Assembly: GCA_026874595.1 (NCBI GenBank)
Contig: CM049309.1
Location: 14,186,576-14,250,575 of the forward strand
Reading direction: 5' to 3'
From: Sipunculus nudus
Lineage: Eukaryota > Annelida > Sipuncula > Golfingiida > Sipunculidae
Length of the DNA: 64,000 nucleotides
Shown: positions 12,424 through 25,994 of the stretch, piece after piece
Position numbering within the stretch: position 1 is the stretch's first letter
How the letters are laid out: each line of letters begins with the position of its first letter
Program-made: the position numbers and the translations under genes
Notes under the pieces: generated by a model
Seen by the model: only the letters and a program-made list of their open reading frames with translations
What the model was told of the DNA's origin: nothing
Database searches by the model: none

Positions 12424-13985
12424 TTTGTTTTAATAAATTGTAAAAGATGTATATTCTTTTAAAATGTCAACAATTATTTTTGAGTAAAGAAATGATCTAC
12501 ATAATAAAAACAGAAAGCAGAACATATCTGTTGAACTGCATAATTTATTTTTTTTTACTAGAAAAAAAATATTGGCAAATTTGAGCAAGAAATGTATTTT
12601 TTTGAGGATGCATACAGCAGAGGTGTTTGTTGGGTGGCAATTACATTAAGCAATTCTTCTGAAAACACAGAGTAAAAGAAAATAGGAATGTTGGCTTTAA
12701 AAATGCCTCTAGAACCTTAAAATTCTGTTGGTGTAATTCTTTGGGTCTGAAATGGATAAAAATGTCTATATGTGCTAAAAATAAACAACAACAGGAGGTC
12801 TTTTTGCATCTGCTAGAGAAGGTTATTCTGGTGCTAAAAAAATATAAAAACATATATAGCTTCTTGGCCATCTTTCATCAACTGATACAATACATACACA
12901 GATAAGAGTGGCTTAATGATGACAGCCACCTCGTTTATCAGTGAGATTCAGAACGCCCGAGGAAGTTGGGATCCGCCAGAACCAGAACATTTAGCCGGCT
13001 ATTCTAAGAAGCCTTCAGGGAGAAAGGCTTTAAATATCAAAAACCTCCCACATAATTCCCACAGCACCAGTGCTTTTTCGAGTGAATCACCAAGTTTTTC
13101 CATCCAAATGCACTTGTTAACCTGACAAGCCAGTGGTTACATGGGATTGCTGGAGGCATTTCCTGTTCCTGTCAGATCTTCATTACAAAACCCAATCTGA
13201 AAATCATGTAATAGAAACCAGAGTGTTGTGAAGTCACATTTCTGACGCAATTAACAACGGCACGCGAAAGTCACTGTTTGTTGTGAAAACAAACCAACAA
13301 TGTCCTGGTGATGAGTAGCGAATGAACAGCTTATTGATAAGTAAGACGACTACTGGGAACAAGGATTCTTTTAAAATTCTCTCTATTGTAAAATTCTGAA
13401 ATAAGGAACCAGGTATAGCAAGAAAAGCCTGCAGTACTTTTCAGTTCATGTTAGGATGTATAGAATTTTTTGTTCATATAAAATATTGTAACCATGCAAG
13501 AATGAAAATCTAATAAAATGAAAATCACAAGGCCCAGCTATTGATTATTAAACTTGGTGATGGAACTATCAAAAGCAGGTTCTCACAGGACATTGAGTTT
13601 AGATAATCATTGCTCCAGGTGGTCTTATTTTCTGAAATATAGAGACAGAAGAGTTTCACAGAACCATAAGTGATTAGCCCAGTGAAATCTGTTTGAAGTT
13701 AAAGGTAAAAGAAATAACATAATCAAACTAATAATTACAAAACCATCCGTGTTCAAAGAAGATGAGAAAATTTGGCACCATAAATTCTTCCCATGGATCT
13801 ATACCATTTGAAGATCAGCCTTATGAACAACTAGGTTTAATTAAGTCATTGGTTGAAACAATGGTCTGTAATTAGCCCTCCAGATGCAGTTCAATATTCA
13901 ATCTTGAATTGTAATTTCAAAGAAGAGCAATGCAATTTCATGTAATTATCTAGTTTAATTTGTGCCATGCTGTTATCAGGTTTAA
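12424..13985. other. Non-coding, with a GC-richer conserved-looking island at 12900-13330
   Basis: The island stands out from its AT-rich surroundings but has no clear splice sites or recognisable peptide. It could be a regulatory element. The rest shows nothing. Confidence 0.3.
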
Positions 13986-13989
13986 GTAG

Positions 13990-15260
13990 CAGCTTTTCAG
14001 TATGATCCCTAAGTAACTTTAATATTCATACTGCTTCCATGCTGTTAATACTTTTTCACTGGTAATCCTATACTGTTTTAATACTGCTTTCACTCCTAGA
14101 GCGGTTTCTTCTATATTTTTCATACTGCTCTCATGCTTCAATATCCTTGTTGTTTTTATGTTCATACTTCTACCATGATGCTGTCACTTTAAATTATCAC
14201 AGGTAATGGTCTACTTTTGTCATACTGCTTTCCCTGTCTGTTTTTTTTCTCTGAAATGTGTACATTTCACTTATTAATTGCTTTCACACTACAATTTCCT
14301 ATCTTACCCTGCTTAAACTGGCGGAACTGATTTTTGGAGGGAAAGGCAGCAATCTTTGCAAAATTTGGAAAATATGCTTTGTCAGCTCTTGTAAAAACTT
14401 GTAAAAACTATTTCAAAAACAGCCTCAAAGATGCATTTTTTTCACATGTATTTAAATAATTTTAAATATTCCATGACACCATGCATTTTCTTTACTTGTT
14501 GTTTTAAAGATTTTTTAGTTTTATAACCTTTTTGTTTAGTGTATCATGACACTGGTTCTTTGGCAGGCATTCTGTTAATATTATAAATGTATGAAGTACA
14601 TGAAACAAACCTTTTTTGATGTGAATCATATAATATACAACATGTTTCTGGAATTTTTTAAGTACGCAGTTATGTCTACTATTATAATACTGTATATATA
14701 CAGGAGACCATACTGAAACCATACAGTTTACATAGTGCAAATATGCTGTATGCCTATTTTTTCCATACTCCACATTATACTACATTCATGCTGCATAACA
14801 GCATAGTATTTTCATGCTGCAGGCTCAGATCCTGCTGTGTATGTTGCAAGTATACTGCTCAGCTAATAAAACTATTTGAAGCACTTCTTTCATACTGTTT
14901 TCATACTGCTAGTTGCTATCCTGATGCTTGGTGCTCATGCTGCAAGCATACTGCTAATTTAAATATTTGAAACACTGCTTTCATACTGTTTTCATACTGG
15001 TTTCCTGCTGCTCAGATTCTACTGCAATGATACTGCTCAGCTAATTTAAAGATTTGAAGCACTGCTTTTATACTGTTTTTATACAACTTAATTGCTGCTC
15101 TTATGCTCACTATCTATGCTCTCCACAGCAGTTATACTGTCTTCCTACTACTCTGGCAGCACTATCTACTGCTTTCCTGCTGCATCTGTATACTGCTTTC
15201 CTACGGTTTACTTCTACCATACAGTTTTTATACTGTTCAATAGTGTTTTATGGTAATAAG
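13990..15260 (+). repeat. Degenerate TACTG-rich tandem repeat
   Basis: The phrases ATACTGCT and TTTCATACTGTTTTCATACT recur throughout. The clearest units start near 14866, 14961 and 15047, each beginning (A)AA(C/T)ATTTGAAGCACT, giving a period of roughly 86 to 95 bases. The region 14240-14740 is less repetitive. The short frames here are by-products of the repeat. Confidence 0.6.
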
Positions 15261-15481
15261 GTATAGTATCTGCATTAAAATTCAAGTAAGGTTTTTTTTC
15301 TTAAAAAAAAACAAGGCCTACAGGCCTAATGCAAACCTGTGCAAAGTTTGGGAGTATAACAGAAGGTTTATTTTTAAAATTTAATATTGATCCTTTTAAG
15401 TCGTGCATATCTACCTTTGTCATTATGATTTCAGCAAAATGGACATTTTGAACCTGCAAGTTTCAGACTAGGACATTTTAA

Positions 15482-16525
15482 AACTAGAATATGGGTTGTT
15501 GACAAGCGACTATGTGTATCCGCAGAAATCAGAGTGGGACCGGTGATGTGAGGCATGGATCAAGTGGCAAGGAGAATAGTCAGGTGTGTTGCTTATTAGC
15601 ACGGATGTGTGTAGGTGGCGCCACCTGTCATAAAATCGAGAAAGCTATCCAGAATGTATAAACCTGAACAAATTTCAGGTGGATAAGTCAAACCACTTCT
15701 GAGATATGAGTGATTTTATCCCAAGGCAGATGAACAGATGGACGCTGTGCATAAGTGGTTTCAGGTGGTGCCACCAGTTTTGCCTTTGATGAAGAGCCAT
15801 GTGAGATCTATACACATGCAAAATTTTGGCCCAATTGGTCAAATGGTTCCCGAGATATGAGCGTGGATGTCTGCAGAGTAAACCTGAATGTAGGTGGTGC
15901 CACCTGTCATAAAATCAAGAAAGCTGTCCAGGATGTATAAACCTGCAAAATTTCAGGTGGATATATCAAACCACTGCTGAGATATGAGTGATTTTAAGCC
16001 AAGGCAGATGAACAGATGGATGCTGTGCATAAATGGTTTCAGGTGGCGCCACCAGTTTTGCCTATGATAAGAGCTATGTGAGATCTATACACATGCAAAC
16101 TTTTGGCCCAATCGGTCAAACAGTTCCCGAGATATGAGCTTGGATGTCTGCAGAGTAAACGTGAATGTAGGTGGTGCCTCCTGTCATAAAATCGAGAAAG
16201 CTGTCAGGGATATATAAACCTGCAAAATTTTAGGTGGATAAGTCAAACCACTGCTGAGATATGAGTGATATTATCCCAAGGCAGATGAACAGATGGAAGC
16301 TGTGCAAAAATGGTTGCAGGTGGCGCCACCATTTTTAGTGTATGTTATAAAGCTATCAAAGGGCTACATTTGTGCAAAATTTTTAGCCTGATCGGTCAAA
16401 CGGTTCCCAATATATGCGGGTTTGTGTGTGGAAACAGACGCACAAATGGACGCTGGGCAGCGAGGAAAGGTCACATGTTAACAAAAAATGAGGGCGCAGC
16501 AGTTCACATGTGACCTGATGATAAA
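15482..16525 (+). mobile_element. Family A tandem-repeat element, truncated copy
   Basis: It begins AACTAGAATA and then a diverged GTTGACAAGCGAC, like the left end of the complete copy at 43434. The core has about 2.7 units of 278 bases, each with two GGTGGCGCCACC-type palindromes (15614, 15766 variant, 15893 variant, 16042, 16172 variant, 16319). It stops after GTTCACATGTGACC, so the right-end hairpin seen in the full copy is missing. Confidence 0.7.
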
Positions 16526-16602
16526 CCCGATCCGCTTAAAATGCAAACCAAGTTTTTTCAAACAGTTGAAAGATATAGTTCTAATAATCTGGGAATGCTG
16601 CA

Positions 16603-16668
16603 TCTAAACATTGTGTCTAGACGTCTAGACGCTGTGTCTAGACGTCTAGACACATTGTCTAGACACCC
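16603..16668. repeat. Nested TCTAGACGTCTAGA palindromes
   Basis: The 14-base perfect palindrome TCTAGACGTCTAGA occurs at 16616-16629 and 16637-16650 in a 21-base direct repeat, with a third half copy (TGTCTAGACA) near 16657. The whole stretch can form alternative hairpins. It sits between family A and family D sequence. Confidence 0.85.
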
Positions 16669-17470
16669 CCCAGAGCCAGGTCAGTTGCCATGGTGATGTC
16701 TGGACCCCCACCTGTTTGTACTGAGTGACCTCTTGACTTGGCTGTTGAAACTCAGCATGTTGACATATCTAATTTCAAATACAAAAAGCCTTTTTCAATT
16801 GGCTACAATGCTTTTTTAAAACTGTATTTACCCAATATTTTCTTATAAAACTGGCAGAACCCTACCATAGAATAATTCTTGTAAAGTTTAAACCAATCAG
16901 CTTCACAGTTTCATCATAAATCATTGTATAACCTAGAAGAGTTTAAAATTACACTTTTGCTTGTAAAAAACACATCAATGTAGGTGGTGCCACCAATACC
17001 TCAAAATCAGATATGACATATGTGACAAACATTGGTATAAAATTAGGTGATTATAACTGTAGCCGTTTCTGAGATTTTAATTTTAGTGTGCTTTTTTGGA
17101 CAGACGACTAGGTTCAACCTCCTGTAACTTGGCCAAAAATCTCCGAACTGGAACCATTTGAACAAACGTGAGTGAGATTGTTCTAGGGATCATTTCTGTG
17201 AAATATTGGACAATTTGGCTGGACAGTTTCAGAGAAGAAGATTTTTTAAGGTTTTTAAGCTTTTTCCCAACAAAATCGAAATTAATGCAGATACCCAAAA
17301 ATAAGCTCCAGGGCACGAAGTTTCACATGTGACTAATTCTTACATGTTATTTGGAGCTGCTAGCTCCAACGGTTTCTGACTTACAGCCATGGACGGCAGA
17401 AAGCCAGCCCTGGACAACGGACGGCTGACGGACGACGCTGCGCCATCGCATAAGCTCACAGGTTCGCTAA

Positions 17471-20400
17471 TAATGGCATTGTATACAGTAAATCCAGGAA
17501 AGACTAACCATTTTCATATGGAACCAAACATTAACAATGCAGGCTAAAGTATTTTTTAAAGTGTAGAAACAAAAAAATTAAAACATGCTCAGGAGTTTAC
17601 ATGTTTCAATTTAATTTGAATTAAATTAATTGGACAATATAAATAAGTAATCATGACCAATGACTGACAAAAGTTAAAACATAACCATTAAAACAAAACA
17701 AAAGGCAATCTTTATATATTTTTTGTAACACAACTGTCTCAGCCATCTGTTGTCTGCCATGTTAATTCAATGGTCCACTGATAGACCAAAGCCCTGTTAG
17801 GGTCCTGTATACATTTCAAAGATGATATAAAGGGTATATCAATACATCCTGCTTAAAATGTAATCCTAGCAGTCAATAAAACAGGGTCAGATGAAGAAGT
17901 TACGTGTATGGTAAGGATAACATGTTTTAAAGAGATCTGTTATAGATGTATAATTGGGCCCTTTGATACAGAAGAATATCCAGAGATGCAGCGAGGCAGC
18001 TGAAACCAGATCGTGATCCTCTGAAATCAGATATAAAATAAAGTGCTTGTCAGCAAATGTCTTCTACCATAGAAACAACATGAAAGACATGTCTTTGATA
18101 TAATCATTTCAGTCTTTTATTATCTACTTTCATAGACATCTTATTGGTACACAGATTCAATGTTTGATTTGAATGGAAACCTGTTAGAGTATTTTGTTTA
18201 CTGATCCAGTTTGACTGTCTGAAAGACTGTCTGAAAGAACTGTCATTTTTTATGCATTATTGATCAATATAAAGTCAAATGTTTTAATCATTCTTAAGTA
18301 CAATATACTGCAAACAATAATAAAATATTCATCCTTTGGGTGTCAATATGTTTTTTGTACTTATTATAAAAGTTGACATTTCTATTCAAATGTGTTTAAG
18401 ATAGGAAAGAATGAACACTCAAATGACAGAGAATGGAATATTTTATACTTAATACAGTTTACTGAAAATGGCTTCCTCACAATGACAGTCAGGTAATTGT
18501 TTCATGTCACATGATGATTGAGTGATTCAGGAAGAATATAACAATGATGAACCCATCATGTCCAGTGATGAGAGTGTGAAGGAAGATGTCATCAATATCA
18601 TTACTTATACTGGCCCTTGTTCCCTGGGTGATACCTTGGAGTTCAAAGGTTAAACTTGAATATTTCTGATACTTTTAATTCAGACCTTGCTTGTGACAAG
18701 CTTTTAGCAATGGGAGTAATTGGTGCCATGGTAACAGAACAATGGACTAAACAAAGCATAGTTCTAATAAAAAAAAAGAGTTATATAGTAAAAGAATAAT
18801 GGCCATATCAGACTATATTTCAAGTCTATGGGAAATATATATATATACACACATACACCACCTTGGTTTAATGTCTAATTAACTCAAAATAATGACCACT
18901 TTTTCATGGTCAGAAATCTTATTTGCTCTTTATATATATCAGACCTGCTCTTAGATGAGCAACCTCAACATAAAAAATGTGCATCCACTGCCACTTAATC
19001 TCTGTCTTTTAAAATAAATTACCCAAATGAACAGATTTGTCTAAGCTTACAACCAATTTCTCTGATCAAATTTTCCTATTTACCTGCAACAATAAATATT
19101 TTTTTTCAATTACATGAAACCACTGTGCACATGCAACTTATAACCAAAACCTGAATGTTGTTATTAAATACAACTGCTAAGTTTGGGGAAATAGATTACA
19201 GAGATAATTGGAATAAATATACAACAAATATTTGCTTCAAAATATTTGTGTTAACACTGAGCTCCGTGTAAATATCTCTACAGAAGCTTGACAATGAAGT
19301 CTTGAAGAACCTGACTATCCAGGGATCCAAACCTAGGTGGGTGTCTATGTGGACAAACAATGTCCACTGGACCAGTACCCCCTAATTTAATAAGCTTTTA
19401 ATAATAGATGTGTGTGAAGGAGTTAAGGCAGGGAGAGTTGTTCAGCTTTGTAAAGATAGGACCTAAATCAGCTCCAACAATAACATTTTAAAAACACAAG
19501 TGAAAACAGCCGACCTTGTTAGAGGTACAACATTTCCTAATCTTTAGCGAAAGTGCATGACGGCAGGCTTTCATAATGATATTGACAAAGTTAATGAAAA
19601 AGAGACAAACTACATTGCTGATTCATGTATGATAATCACTTAGAGAACACAGGTTTCAGTCCCTCAATGTAGTTTGCCTGGACATAAGCACCTTTGTGTG
19701 AAAAAGAGTCAACAAAATTGTTACACCAATTTGGCTAATGGAAAATGTAAAGAAGCATAGAGGCTTTCATTTTCATACATGAAAGTTCATTTTAACCAAA
19801 ACCTTTGAGGTATTATGATTAAGCTTCACAGAATTCTAAAGTTTCTGAAAAAATCCAACTATCAAAATGGGTTATATAAAACCAGACAATGTTGATGGAT
19901 CCCAGCATATACCTGACACGCCTTTCATACTATCTCCTCTATGAGGATGCTTAAATCATTTTCTTTGAGTTAAGAGACATAAAATGATGCCACAGTAATC
20001 GATTTGTCGCTGTTATGATTAAAGAAAGCACACCTTTCAGCCAATTTCTTTTTAATTTCATCCTCCTTTGAAAACTGAAGAGTGGGACCCTTTTCCCATT
20101 TATTACACTTCTGTTTCATAAGAAGGGCACCAATCTATTTTTAACACCTCTATTACATAAGATGAACAAAGCATTTTTTCATAACACATCTGTTATAAAA
20201 GAAGGGCAAGCTGAAATGGGAATTAATAATGCAGCACTGAACAGCTGCGGAGTCCAGAGTACATATCACAGTTGCTTGTTAAGGGCATATACTGGTAATA
20301 CAAATTAATATAAGAGAACTGAACAGACTTTTCCTTATTTTAGATCACTGGTATATTAATCTTTTAAACAAAAATAATAAAATCCCTGCTAAAACTTCAA

Positions 20401-20830
20401 ATGTCTTTATGTACATTGTGAAAATAAGATAAAGCCAGTTTATTCATCACTTATTAGACAATGACATTGAAATAAGCCAAAATTATTATTTGTTTAATAC
20501 TTTAATATGCCCTCCATGAAGAAACATCAAGAACTAGCTGATCTTAGTAACTATACAAAATGTCCTAAAGTCAAAGAACCCCACAAAGGAGACAGTGCCA
20601 TGTGTTCACACATTTATAGATACATCGTTTTTTCTCTGGTTTCTACTTCTATTGCATAAACAATGACAATTAACAAAAAGTAAAGTGTGTTTCTTGCTTC
20701 TGTGGTCTGGAACTCTGCAGATGTAAAATACCTACTTTAAGACTAAGATAAGAAATCATAAAAAGAATTTAGGTGGTTAAAAAGAGTGGAGGTGGTTATC
20801 TCCATAAAAAAAAATTAAAGAGTGTTGATT
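17471..20830. other. Non-coding spacer
   Basis: Mostly AT-rich. Denser patches near 19500-19640 and 19980-20050 look like unique sequence with homeodomain/HMG-like words. At 20100-20220 a weak three-fold repeat of TCTGTT(T/A)CATAAGAAGGGC-like units is visible. No exon is recognised. Confidence 0.35.
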
Positions 20831-20834
20831 TTAA

Positions 20835-21160
20835 CCAACTGAGTGACATTGTGAAATAGTGAAAGTCAGTTTTATATTGTTTCACATGTAAAACGCCCAA
20901 TTGTCATCATAAAATAGCCAAAGTTTGTTTTATATCGTTCCTATTGTAGTACACTGCAAATGCCACCATAAAAGAGCTATGTAACACACACCACGTGTAA
21001 TCATGAAAGAACCAGCATTGGTTTCTTACAATTTTTAATGTGTCATGATAGTGCAATGGTAAATCTGCAGTATTATTCTTTTCCCATTTTCTGTGACACA
21101 TCTAAGTGACATAATAAAGAGCCACTGTTGATCCTGACATTTTTTAAATGTAATATAACC
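20835..21160 (+). repeat. Degenerate tandem repeat, about 65-75 bases
   Basis: Units share GTGACAT..TAAA(A/G)AGCCA followed by a TTTTATATTG/TTTTTAATGTG segment, at about 20838, 20900, 20960, 21030 and 21100. Strongly diverged. Its short minus-strand frame is a by-product. Confidence 0.5.
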
Positions 21161-21164
21161 AAGG

Positions 21165-21435
21165 GCTCCATGCGTGCAAGATGACTTTGGTCACAGGGGG
21201 TGCTCATCTTCTCAGTAAGCAGACGGTCACAATCAATACACCGGATACAATTTCTCTGGCTATTATCCCTGATTTACACAGACCCTCCACTAGTCATTTA
21301 TTGAGACGGAATCACACGACCACATTGTGCAGCAGGGCTGTTATTGTCTCTGACCCGGCCGATAACTGGTCTGTCTTGGTGTGGGGAAGATGCCCCTCCC
21401 CGACACTCCCTTGTTCCAGCCTGTGATCACGCCAG
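21165..21435. other. GC-rich unique island
   Basis: Clearly richer in G, C and CpG than its surroundings (for example CCCGGCCGATAACTGG near 21355). An 81-codon frame starts at 21181 (+) but has no recognisable domain and no good splice borders. An exon, a promoter or a conserved enhancer are all possible. Confidence 0.3.
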
Positions 21436-21506
21436 CATAGCACATTGATGTTTTGTCAACGAGAGTTAAATGCCAACCTTAATCTCAGACTTAACAAGAA
21501 AAAATA

Positions 21507-24128
21507 ACAAGGGACCTATGGGTCACGAAGCTCAGCTGTTATATATGATAAAAAAAATATTATTTAGAAATGAGGCACATGCTGGTTTTGTGTGGTAATA
21601 AATATAAGCTGTATTATGAGTTGTTGTTGTTTAGCTTATGTATGATTTTGATAGTACCTTTGGAGACAGGGAAGAGGATTGATTTCATTTATTTTATTAA
21701 CAAATGGAGTACTACTGTCACACAGATTTTGACTTGGCCATATAACTTATAAGCAGAACATATAATATAAGAGTTACCTATTTATTAAAAAAATTACAAA
21801 TATTGTCCCAAATATAATTTTTATTAAAAATAATAAGAGAATCATATGATTTTTTTAAAAAGAAATATAACTGATATGATTATTAAAATAATATTAAAGA
21901 ATATATTCATAAATGCATTCATGAATACATTTTGAAAGTATTTGCACGAGTATTCATATACTTTCATTTTTACCTGAATTCCCATTCTTTATGCAAGAAA
22001 TTTTTTTAATGGAGTGCATAATCATATTCGTATTTAAATACAATTACAAAGTATTCGCACCATGTCTGTTATTTATTCAGTTTTCACCAAACAATGATGT
22101 TGAGAATCCAGAATATACAAATTTCACACATTTAAATAATGATCATAAGTACCTGGTTTTATGGCTTTTATTTATATTAAAAAATAACTGTAAAAAATTC
22201 ATTTTGGACTAATTTCACATCAATGTACACACTAGACAGAGTAGGAATCTAGATTAATATTATCAACTGCATCTTTGTCTATCATTAATTTCCTTCATAT
22301 AGTCCTTAATGATTAGTAATGAATAATATGATTTACTTCTTTATCATTAAAAATGAACTGAAAAATGCCATAGGTGACTGCATGGTGTTATTTGGAATAT
22401 GTGACATTCTACCCATCGATACAAGATTCTTATATCATCAGTAACTGCAAGTTAATTTCCTGTTATTATAAACTAACAAATTCCTTTTCTTTTTTTCTTT
22501 AATTTGTTATTAAAAACCAATAAAAATTTATTAATTTATTGTTTATTGTTATGTTGTTGGTTAAAACTACTAGATGAGTTGGGTTGAACACCTGGATCAA
22601 CTGTGGCTGGCCATAAGCTGCCTGGATTCTCCCCTCAAGCGTGCATAATTTGATGAAAGGTCAACAAGGTCAACATACAGGTGACTCAAGAGGGGCTGGA
22701 GAGAGCCAAAGTCTGACAGGGTCTCATAAAAAACATTAATAAAAGCTACAATATTTGGCAAATTTCTTTCAGCTTTCTAAACTAAAAAGCTGAAATCCTT
22801 ATGTGTGCATGATATGAAAATTATATCAACAGTGCTCACGGGAAACAAACGTGCCTTGGTCACAGTTGGGCAAAATTTAATGTACTAATTTTATATTTAT
22901 ACTAATAACTTATAAAATTTGAAAAATTCAGAACTAATTTTGGGTATTCAATTGAATCTTGATTAAATGATGTTACATCCATGACAAAAAAAATCTCTAG
23001 CTTCAGCAATGCCCTTGTTAAGGGAGTAAATATATTTCTTGATTTTTTACAAAGTGCATTATGTTTGGGCCCATAACTTAAAAAAATACACAATACTGAC
23101 ATCATTTCTAGCATGTGCATAGTGAATGTATAGAAAAATATGTATATTATATGTGATCAAAGTCAGATCAGTGGTTTTGATTTTAGGAAGTCTTAAAGTG
23201 TAACATTGGGTTTTTAATGGAAAAATGAAGTTTTTCATTGATATCTCGAAGGAATTAAGTCCTAGTGACCAAATTCTTGGCATGGTAGGGGATTTTGGAG
23301 AAATCTAACTGTATGCCAAATTTAAGGAACTTTGAGCTGAAGCTTGGGAGCTGAGCTCTAGCAAACTGCATAACACTAGCAATATGTGACATGGTGCTTG
23401 AAAACTTGAATAAAATCTACAGTTTTTGATCAACTGGTTTCAAATTTTTGGTGTTAACAGTTGAAATGCTAAAAAAAACATGCTGTGAAAATTAAATCCA
23501 CAGCAGTTACAGCAAAAAAACGTGCCATGGTCAAAGTTGGGCAAAATTTAAGGTACCGATTTTTTATTTTTGCTAATATTTTTAAAAATTTAAAAGATTT
23601 TGATCTTATTTTGGGTATACAATTTAATTTTGATTAATAAAAGTAATATTACTGGAAAAGAAGTGCTTAGCTTTAACAAGTTTTGTGTTAAGTGATAAAA
23701 TTTCTTTCCTGATTATTTACAAAATGCATTATGTTTGGGCCCATAACTTTTTTAAATTAAATAATACAGACCTAATTTCTGGCATGTACATAGGAATTAT
23801 ATAGAGGATTATTTATAGGAAATATGAGGAAAAACAGATGAGTGGTTTTGATATTAGGCAGTCCTAAAGTGTGAAAATAGGTTTTTAATAAAAAATTGAG
23901 GTTTTTCCTTAATTTCTCAAAGGAATGAAGTCGCAAAGACCCAGTTTTCGGCTTGGTAGGAGATCTTGGGGACATCTAACTATATGCTGAATTTTGGATT
24001 CCTAGGTCTTACGGTTTCAAAACGTGCCACATCTACGGACGGACGGACGGACGGACGGACAGACGGACGGAATACGGACAATGGACCACGACTATAGCTC
24101 AGATGACTTATAGTCAGCTGAGCTAAAA
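21507..24128 (+). mobile_element. Family B tandem-repeat element, copy with two core units
   Basis: Left end: GACCTATGGGTC palindrome variant, then GCTCAGCTG (21530-21538). Right end: ACGG tract (24035-24070), then a hairpin ending in TCAGCTGAGC (24114-24123). Two diverged core units of about 680 bases align (22790 onward and 23470 onward), sharing GTTGGGCAAAATTTAA and GCATTATGTTTGGGCCCATA. The AT-rich part 21540-22620 is not seen in other copies and may be an insertion or private sequence. Confidence 0.65.
24035..24070 (+). repeat. (ACGG)n microsatellite
   Basis: About nine near-perfect tetranucleotide units directly before the right-end hairpin of the family B element. Shorter versions occupy the same place in other copies. 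Confidence 0.9.
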
Positions 24129-25994
24129 ACTCATGCAAAATGCTTAGGGGGATTATTTCAACTTTGATAAATGCAGTACTCCTGAAGAATTTCAAAGGGA
24201 GTAAACGTTGGATGAAAACTAACAATTTAATTAATTAAATGACCCAAGGTTACCACTGTCTATTGTATGAGGATGATAGTAACGTTAAGATCATGGCCAG
24301 ATCAAAGTTTAATAACCAAGAAGTCTTCTGGATTTGGATTTCTAAGTATGGGGCTGGGAATAATCCATAAAAGAAATTGTTTCAGCAGCCTTGCTGGACT
24401 TGGTCAGTGGATTTGGCCTCGAGTCATCAACTCTGCAATCAAATACCTAAACCAACAGAATAAGCACTGTCCAAGGATATATAGTATGAATTTATCCAAA
24501 ATTAAGTAAAACAGTTTTTTACTAAACAAAATAACTTAACTTTCTGAAAAACAGGCTTTCATGTGATAGGGGAAAACTGTCCATACTTAAACCCTGTAGG
24601 TTTGCAAAAAAAATATAACTCATGAACCAGATAGTTTTAAAGGGCATCTGTGTCATGACAGGCAAATGTCTGTAAAAGGTTAAACTGCAGAAGTTTGAAA
24701 TACTTGATTTCTTAAGAGTCAGATTCTTAAATTCATGATTTCTACTGAAGGCTTGTTCCTGACTGTGATTATGTTTCAAATCAATCCTAAAATAATTATT
24801 TCCCAGTGTGAATGATTTCAGATATCGTTCTACTTGGTATATGACATGGTTTAACTTACTGGTTAATGTTGACACTGGGTAAAATTTTAAAGCCATCCGT
24901 TCACCAACCTTTTCTGTAGAATTTAAGTGAAGATAAGTTGTCATTATTTTACGTGTATTTTATAACTATCGCCAGTATGAGCTGCAATCTCATATAGAAT
25001 GCATACCACTGTCAGTTTTATTTCAATATGATAACCATGCATAGTATATTATTACTGTACTAATGACTATTTTCTAACATCCGATTTACAAGTTATACAC
25101 TTAAATTTTGAATGGAACCATGCAATTGTACACACAGGTCTTCTAAGCATGCAAAAAATAATAATAATTAAAGTGATTAAATGAGTGCAAGATGCATGAA
25201 CTTTCTTGCAAACTAATACTATCAGAGTCAGCTCTACATCAATCAATTACCCAGATATCAAAGACCACACATACAGCATGAGAAATCTATCATTTCCCTG
25301 GATGCTAATATGCATAAGCAAGCAGCTAATTTCCATGACAACTGGAGCCTTTGACAATCAACCCCAAACACACTTAAGTGACGAATACCTTCTCTTCATA
25401 CAATGGTATTCATACTCCCATTGATCAGTGTATCCGCAAACATCGCCGAAGGCAGAAACACTGGAGACACACAAAAAATTTTATTATGCATATTAATGAA
25501 AATACACAGGACTCAGGACCCATATTATTGCACTAATGCCTGGAAATCAATCCTGTGCAAGGAAGTCCCTACGGCTCTTACAGATGCTGACAGCTACCCA
25601 TAATCACAGCATGAAAGTACTTCCACGCACCAGAGAGTATCGTTAAGTGTGGTCCTGTTATGCTGAGTAAATTTACAGAGCTCTAAGGTTGCTCTCTTTA
25701 CTCTTGACAGCCCATCTGGTCGGTGCTTGATAGATTTAGGTGGAAGCTTCAATGGCAAAACCTGATTGACTCTGTGAAGGGTAGTACTGTCACAGCTTTG
25801 ACGTTTCTGGTTTTCACTTTCTGCAAGACCTACGGGATTTGATGGAAGCCTTGATGCTTAATGTAATCTGATTTGTTTGTATTGGTGCTACAATTCTAGG
25901 ATATTCCTATTTAGTACCCCAGTTCCTTTGTACTTTAAATCAAATCTATCTAGGAATGTACATCACTATTCCTTTGTCTGTCTGTTTCCTCATG
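24129..25994. other. Non-coding, with a motif-dense island at 25200-25620
   Basis: The island contains CTAATATGCATAAGC (about 25305) and TTATGCATATTAATGA (about 25484), both POU/octamer-like words, in otherwise unique sequence. A 140-codon minus-strand frame at 24522-24944 has AT-driven composition and no recognised domain, so it is not called. Confidence 0.35.

Larger units (their letters stand above)
15311..17470 (+). mobile_element. Family D tandem-repeat element, copy 2, carrying a family A element
   Basis: Left end: AGGCCT-AC-AGGCCT palindrome (15314-15327), then GCAAACCTGTG (15331-15341). Right end: a GACGG tract (about 17417-17435), then CACAGGTTCGC (17457-17467), matching copy 1. The right third (16930-17470) closely follows copy 1 around 4660-4960 and 5780-6285. 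A family A element (15482 to about 16525) lies between the two D ends, most simply read as a nested insertion. Confidence 0.65.

Noticed and set aside
7661-13254. 14-mer TCTGACGCAATTAA present at 7661 and 13241
   Set aside because: Several repeated 14-mers are expected by chance in a window of this size, so one pair is not evidence.
24522-24944. 140-codon minus-strand frame
   Set aside because: AT-driven composition, no domain, no splice or promoter context. A frame this long is expected occasionally by chance in 64 kb.
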